Shown here: positions 55,901 through 61,900 of the stretch, in pieces
How the letters are laid out: each line of letters starts with the position of its first letter
How positions within the stretch are numbered: position 1 is the first letter of the stretch
Assembly (NCBI GenBank): GCA_028829895.1
Contig: CM054184.1
Location: 26,305,201 to 26,369,200, forward strand
Reading direction: 5' to 3'
From: Sinotaia quadrata
Lineage: Eukaryota > Mollusca > Gastropoda > Architaenioglossa > Viviparidae
DNA: 64,000 nucleotides
Position numbers and translations under genes: made by a program
The notes under the pieces: generated by a model
Told to the model about the DNA's origin: nothing
The model's database searches: none
Seen by the model: the letters and a program-made list of their open reading frames with translations, nothing else

Positions 55901-58900
55901 ATGGCAGTAATCGAATTACTATTATCAAAGACAACCTGATGTGGCCAAATGGCCTAACCATTGACAGACCCACCAATCGAATCATCTGGGCAGATGCACA
56001 TACTGAGGTAGATGAATTGGTTTATTTTTTTGCTTTCATATTGCTTGAAGGAATGTTTTCTTTAAAATATATAATAGTCTTAATATATATTCACCTAACA
56101 AAATAAATGTATGTTTATTATGCATTTATATATGTTGTATTATTTTGTGTTTATTATATGTTATTATATATTACATTTATTATATATATCTGTTCTGTCA
56201 CAGGAAAAGATGGACAAAAATTATATTTTATTTCACTAATAAAACCGCTAACAAAACTAGGGGAAGTAACCAGAGTTTTGTTATTATGCATATATGTATT
56301 ATGTAACTCCAGTAACAGTCACCTAAGATCTCTTTAGCTAGACAGATGTTATAGACACAGTTTGTATTATCATATCATGTTGAATATATATACTTTTAGA
56401 AAATTATATATATTAAGGAATTAGAGCATTCATATGTGACTGATCACAAGTGTTTACGAAGAAGAAAGCCAATGCATAATAGAATTGATGACAGAGAGCG
56501 TGCGGCACGACGAAAATAAACATTCAAGAACAAATAATGTCACGAGACATGAAGCTTCTGGAAGTTTTTGAAACTTTTAGGGAGGCTATATAAGGGAGAA
56601 AGGAAGATTTTTACACTTATGCTGGAAATGTGGATTTATGTGAAGACATCTCACTGTATGAATTTCTCATGTACAGAGATTTCATAAAGGAAAATTGAAA
56701 ATTACCTCTTTCCATCTGTTTTCATCCGTCAGCTGCCAAACATTGATGTAAAATTACTTCAGTATATTTCTTGGCAGAGTTGGACAATTTGATGTATGCA
56801 GTTAAGGAGAGGCCATTTTTGTTCTCCCCTGTCTGAGCTTGTTTGACATCATATCCCGCAGTCGAGGGGACAACACCTATGTTTTTCCTATGACATGACG
56901 TATTACTGGCACATGTCACACAGGCTTTTCTTGGAGATACACCAGAGCAAGCCAAATCAGACTTCACCCCTTGAATCTAACTTCAGCTTGAGCCAGCTTC
57001 AAACCGGTGTTACCTGTGACGTGTTCTTATTATATATTTATTTTATAATTATATTTATTATATACTAGCACTTGCCCATAGCTTCACTCTTCTGAGTGTT
57101 GGCAGAATATAGAGTGTTAACTGCAAATGTTTGTTAATTTACAAAGGTTGATCTAAATTGCTTCTTTGTATTTAATATTGTGAGTCTTGTAATCTGTGGT
57201 GCAAATAACAAGATTGTCGCTGCTGCTGACCCTGGAGCTTGCGACATACAACTGTCCATGTGAAAAGCAGCTGGAACAAAGGTCCATGCTTGCAGTCATT
57301 AATGTCTGTTCTTGTGATTTATTAATCTTCAACACAAAGTGCATGCTCATGGGGAACTGCAGTCATTTAAACTCAAAGGGAAAGTTATTTAGAATAAGGG
57401 TATTTATGTGGTGAACACCGATTCTCCTTTACCATACCCTACTAGTATGGTCGCCTATCAGTAAAGATAGATTCCAAAGATTCCTATGCAGCTGCAGCAT
57501 CTGCAATCTTGTTCCATTATGTAACATTTCCTGAGACTGAATTAAGGTTTGATCTCTTTCAAAGAGGCATTAAAAAATAAGATCTAATGACAGCATCATG
57601 AAACCCACCAAAATCCAAAATACAATATTTACTACAGCCTAAAATCAAATACCAAAAATGAGAAACGCAATCCGGATGAAAACAATCATCTACTGTGCAT
57701 GGAGGTTACAGCGGTGTATATATAAGCCAAGGCCTGTGCGCTTGAACTATACTTTTAATGGAAAATTTTTGTAGCTTTAGGGCAACTGGTGAGAAGCCTG
57801 CATGCATGCAATTACTTTTAATAGAAAAATTTCATTGCTTTATTGCTACTGTTAGCTCCCTTACGGGATAGCATGATATTATACAGCCTATCCCTATTCT
57901 AGGCACTAAGATATATGACAGAAAAAGTCCAATGAAAATTTGTCCAGTACTTTTTTTACTTAAGCCTGTACAAACCCACAACCATAACAGTTTTATTACC
58001 TATATAGGTAATAATATTAATTTTTAATGTTTATTTTATATATATATATATTATTTAATTATATAAATTATCCAGATTATCCACACTGAAACATCTTTAG
58101 CCAGTGTAACTTTCATTATATCACTTGCAGAAGACTGATTATTTACTTACGTCACTAACCTGTGTATATTTAATTATATCACTAGCATAAGGCTGATTAT
58201 TTAATTTCTTCACTAACCTGTGTATATTTAATTATATCACTAGCATAAGGCTGATTATTTAATTTCTTCACTAACCTGTGTATATTTAATTATATCACTA
58301 GCATAAGGCTGATTATTTAATTTCTTCACTAACCTGTGTATATTTAATTATATCACTAGCATAAGGCTGATTATTTAATTTCTTCACTAACCTGTGTATA
58401 TTTAATTATATCACTAGCATAAGGCTGATTATTTAATTTCTTCACTAACCTGTGTATATTTAATTATATCACTAGCATAAGGCTGATTATTTAATTTCTT
58501 CACTAACCTGTGTATATTTAATTATATCACTAGCATAAGGCTGATTATTTAATTTCTTCACTAACCTGTGTATATTTAATTATATCACTAGCATAAGGCT
58601 GATTATTTAATTTCTTCACTAAATTGTGTATATTTAATTATATCACTAGCATAAGGCTGATTATTTAATTTCTTCACTAAATTGTGTATATTTAGTTATA
58701 TCACTTGAACCCGTTCAGCGTCATTGAGATGAAATGGGCCATGGCCCAAGGGCGAGCTTAGTTTTTGCATGTTTGACATTCTAATTTTTACCAATCGGTC
58801 TGAATTAAACGTGTTCTTAAATTAATCAATATGTCTATAAAAAGTAGTAATTTAAATTTTAAAAATCCATTAATTAGTACAGTTGGTTTGAATTTTTTAG

Positions 58901-61900
58901 CACAATGACCCATTCAATTATCGTTTAGCGTGACGCTGAACGGGTTTTAAACCCCACTTAACTATGGCTGTGGACTATCAGTATTAAATATATTAAACAT
59001 AAAGACTGTCTGAAGTATGTATTAATTATTTATTAATACTGTTGTAAACCTTTTCTAACTGTCAGATAAAAATGTATTAAAATTATGATTACTTTAAGAT
59101 TATTAAATTAAAAAATGTATTAAAAATTATGATTGCTTTAAGATTATTAAATTAAAAATGTATAAAATATGATTGCTTTAAGATTATTAAATTAAAAAAT
59201 ATATTAAAAATTATGATTGCTTTAAGATTATTAAATAAAAAAATGTTTAGTATGGTAATAAATATAAAACAGCAATTAACTCTGCACTGTTAATATACAT
59301 GCATCATAAAAATCTGATCATTTACTGAATTATTGTTTATTAACATTTCTTTAAATCTTTAAAGTAAATGAAGATTTTAAAGGCAATGTTTTTATTTCTT
59401 TCTCACTATAGACCATTGAGTGTGCTGATCTGACGGGAAATTATCGCCGCAAGCTTGTAGAACATGCAGCTCATCCATATGGTTTAACTGTTGCAGGAAA
59501 TTCTCTCTATTGGACTGATTGGGGGGTAGGTAGATGTTTGCAGGAAATTCTCTTTACTGGACTGATTGGGGGTTAGGTAGATGTTTGCAGGAAATTCTCT
59601 TTACTGGACTGATTTGGGGTTAGGTAGATGTTTGCAGGAAATTCTCTTTACTGGACTGATTGGGGGGTAGGTAGATGTTTGCAGGAAATTCTTTTTACTG
59701 GACTGATTGGGGGGTAGGTAGATGTCTGGAGGATATTATCTGACACTGTAGTGTATGAACAAGGCTGGCATTCTTATGTTGATTGCAAGAAGTTTGTGTT
59801 TTGATTGACTTCTGTTGGACTGATTGGGGGTGTTTGGCAGTCCTTTCAGGGTTAAATTTTTCAATAGCATGTGATATTTCATTATGTCATTAACCTCTTT
59901 TTCATGGTCCACGACTCCGTAAGCTAATCACAGGTCCAGAGTTTGAAAACTCAGTGAATGAAGTGGAACTGGAAGTGTGGACGGCTTTTGTTCTGGTCGT
60001 GAAAAACTTTCTTGGTAACAATAAGGCCAGGAACTATGCAGAGCTTGTTGCCAATATGCTGACCACTTTCAGAAACCTTGGATGCAACATGAGCATCAAA
60101 ATGCATTACTTATTCTCACATATGGATCAGTTCCCTGAAAATCTGGGATCAGTGAGCGACGAGCAAGTGGAGAGATTTCATCAGGATATGAAAGAGATGG
60201 AAACCAGGTATCAGGGAAGCTGGGATGCAGTCATGATGGCTGATTACTGTTGGACTCTAAAGAGAGACATTCCTACTGCTTATCATTCTAGAAGTTCGAA
60301 GAGACGGAAGTTCATGCCCTGAATTTTGAACAATGATGACCTAATATTGAATTTATATGTACTTACCATTATCAATGTCTACTATTCAATGTACTCTAAT
60401 CAACGTTTGTAACATTTAATAAATGAATTGTGTTCAAAAACGATTTTTTAAAATTTAAATATTTAAATTTTTAAATATTTTAAATATTTAAATTTAAATA
60501 TTTTTTTAATTTAAAAACCTATTTTGGAAGAGAAATATTAACAAAACTTGCCTAATAATGTTACAAAAATGTAATCGATTTAGCTATAAGATCGGATTTT
60601 TTAAAATCGAATTAGATCAAAAATTACCCTTGGTCCAACGATGCAGATTCTCGATGCATGTCTTGCATACCATGTGTAGCGCTCAAACTTTATCCTGATC
60701 ACCAAATTTTATACCAAAATAAGCATGGTAAGCACACTTTATAAAACCTGTTGCTGTATTCCTGTTAGGAACAATGGTGTATTTGCTGCAGATGTTGCAG
60801 AATACATTGGGTTTATTTTTGCAATGTTTTCTGGCCGATTCCATTTCATTACCTAAAGAAGAAAAATATCATTTATATCAATTATTCAAAAATTAACTTA
60901 TGTAACCTCTTCTTAATTATGGAAAACAAATTATAATTTGTTTATTTAAAGAAATAAGAAAGAATTTTACATCATATAAATAGAAAATATGTAAAAAAAA
61001 CAAAAAAAAATAATGTGGCAATAGATCAAAACAATCAAAAATAGATCAAAAAGTTGACCTGATTGAACAAAACCGATGTCATTTTTGGCTCCAGCACAAT
61101 AAAACTGTCATAAATCTGTCCAAAAATCTTAGCAAATTTGTTGTTGCCCAGTGTAATGACTGAACTGATTATATGACATAAATAGTTTATTTTATATGTG
61201 ATTTTTAGTGGGATGTATATTTAAATGAGATAATTGAAATTTGTATACTTACCAGTTGTTTATTTCCATTTCCATATCACATAGGCTAATGCTGTTCTCC
61301 GTGCTAACAAGAACAATGGTGCTAACATCACAGTCATACGCAGTAATCTCCCAGGAATCATGGATATCCATGCTGTTCAGATCAATCACATCCAGACATA
61401 CATAAACCGTTGTGGTAAGAACAATGGTGGATGCAGTCATCTGTGCTTGCCAAACCCGGGGGGATCATCCTGTGCATGTCCAACAGGACTATTGCTTCAA
61501 CCTGATGGAAAAAACTGTGATACAGGTGAGTTATACATAAACTTGAAAAAAAATATCGAGTCATTGAGCTGGGTCAGTTGTACTGGAAAAGTTATGTATG
61601 TTATTGAATTATGTGGGCTTTACTGACCAAGATAATTGTTATTGAGCAGGTGAGCTGTACTTGTTCAAAGATAATTGTTATTGAGCAGGTGAGCTGTACT
61701 GTTTCAAAAAATTTGTCATTGAGTCAGGTGACCTATGCTGGCCAGAGTAATTGTTATCGAGTCATGGGAGGTGTACTTGTTCAAAGATAATTGTTACTGA
61801 TTCATGTGAGCTGTACTGTTTCAAAGGTAATTGTTATTGATTCAAGTGAGCTGTATTTGTTCAAAGATAACTGTTATTGATATGGGTGAGTTGTACTGTT

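Noticed and set aside
59954..60322. Considered as an extra LRP4 exon because it is open and on the sense strand
   Set aside because: The protein matches the transposase-like family at 14248-15418, not any LRP domain, and it has no splice phase fitting the neighbours.
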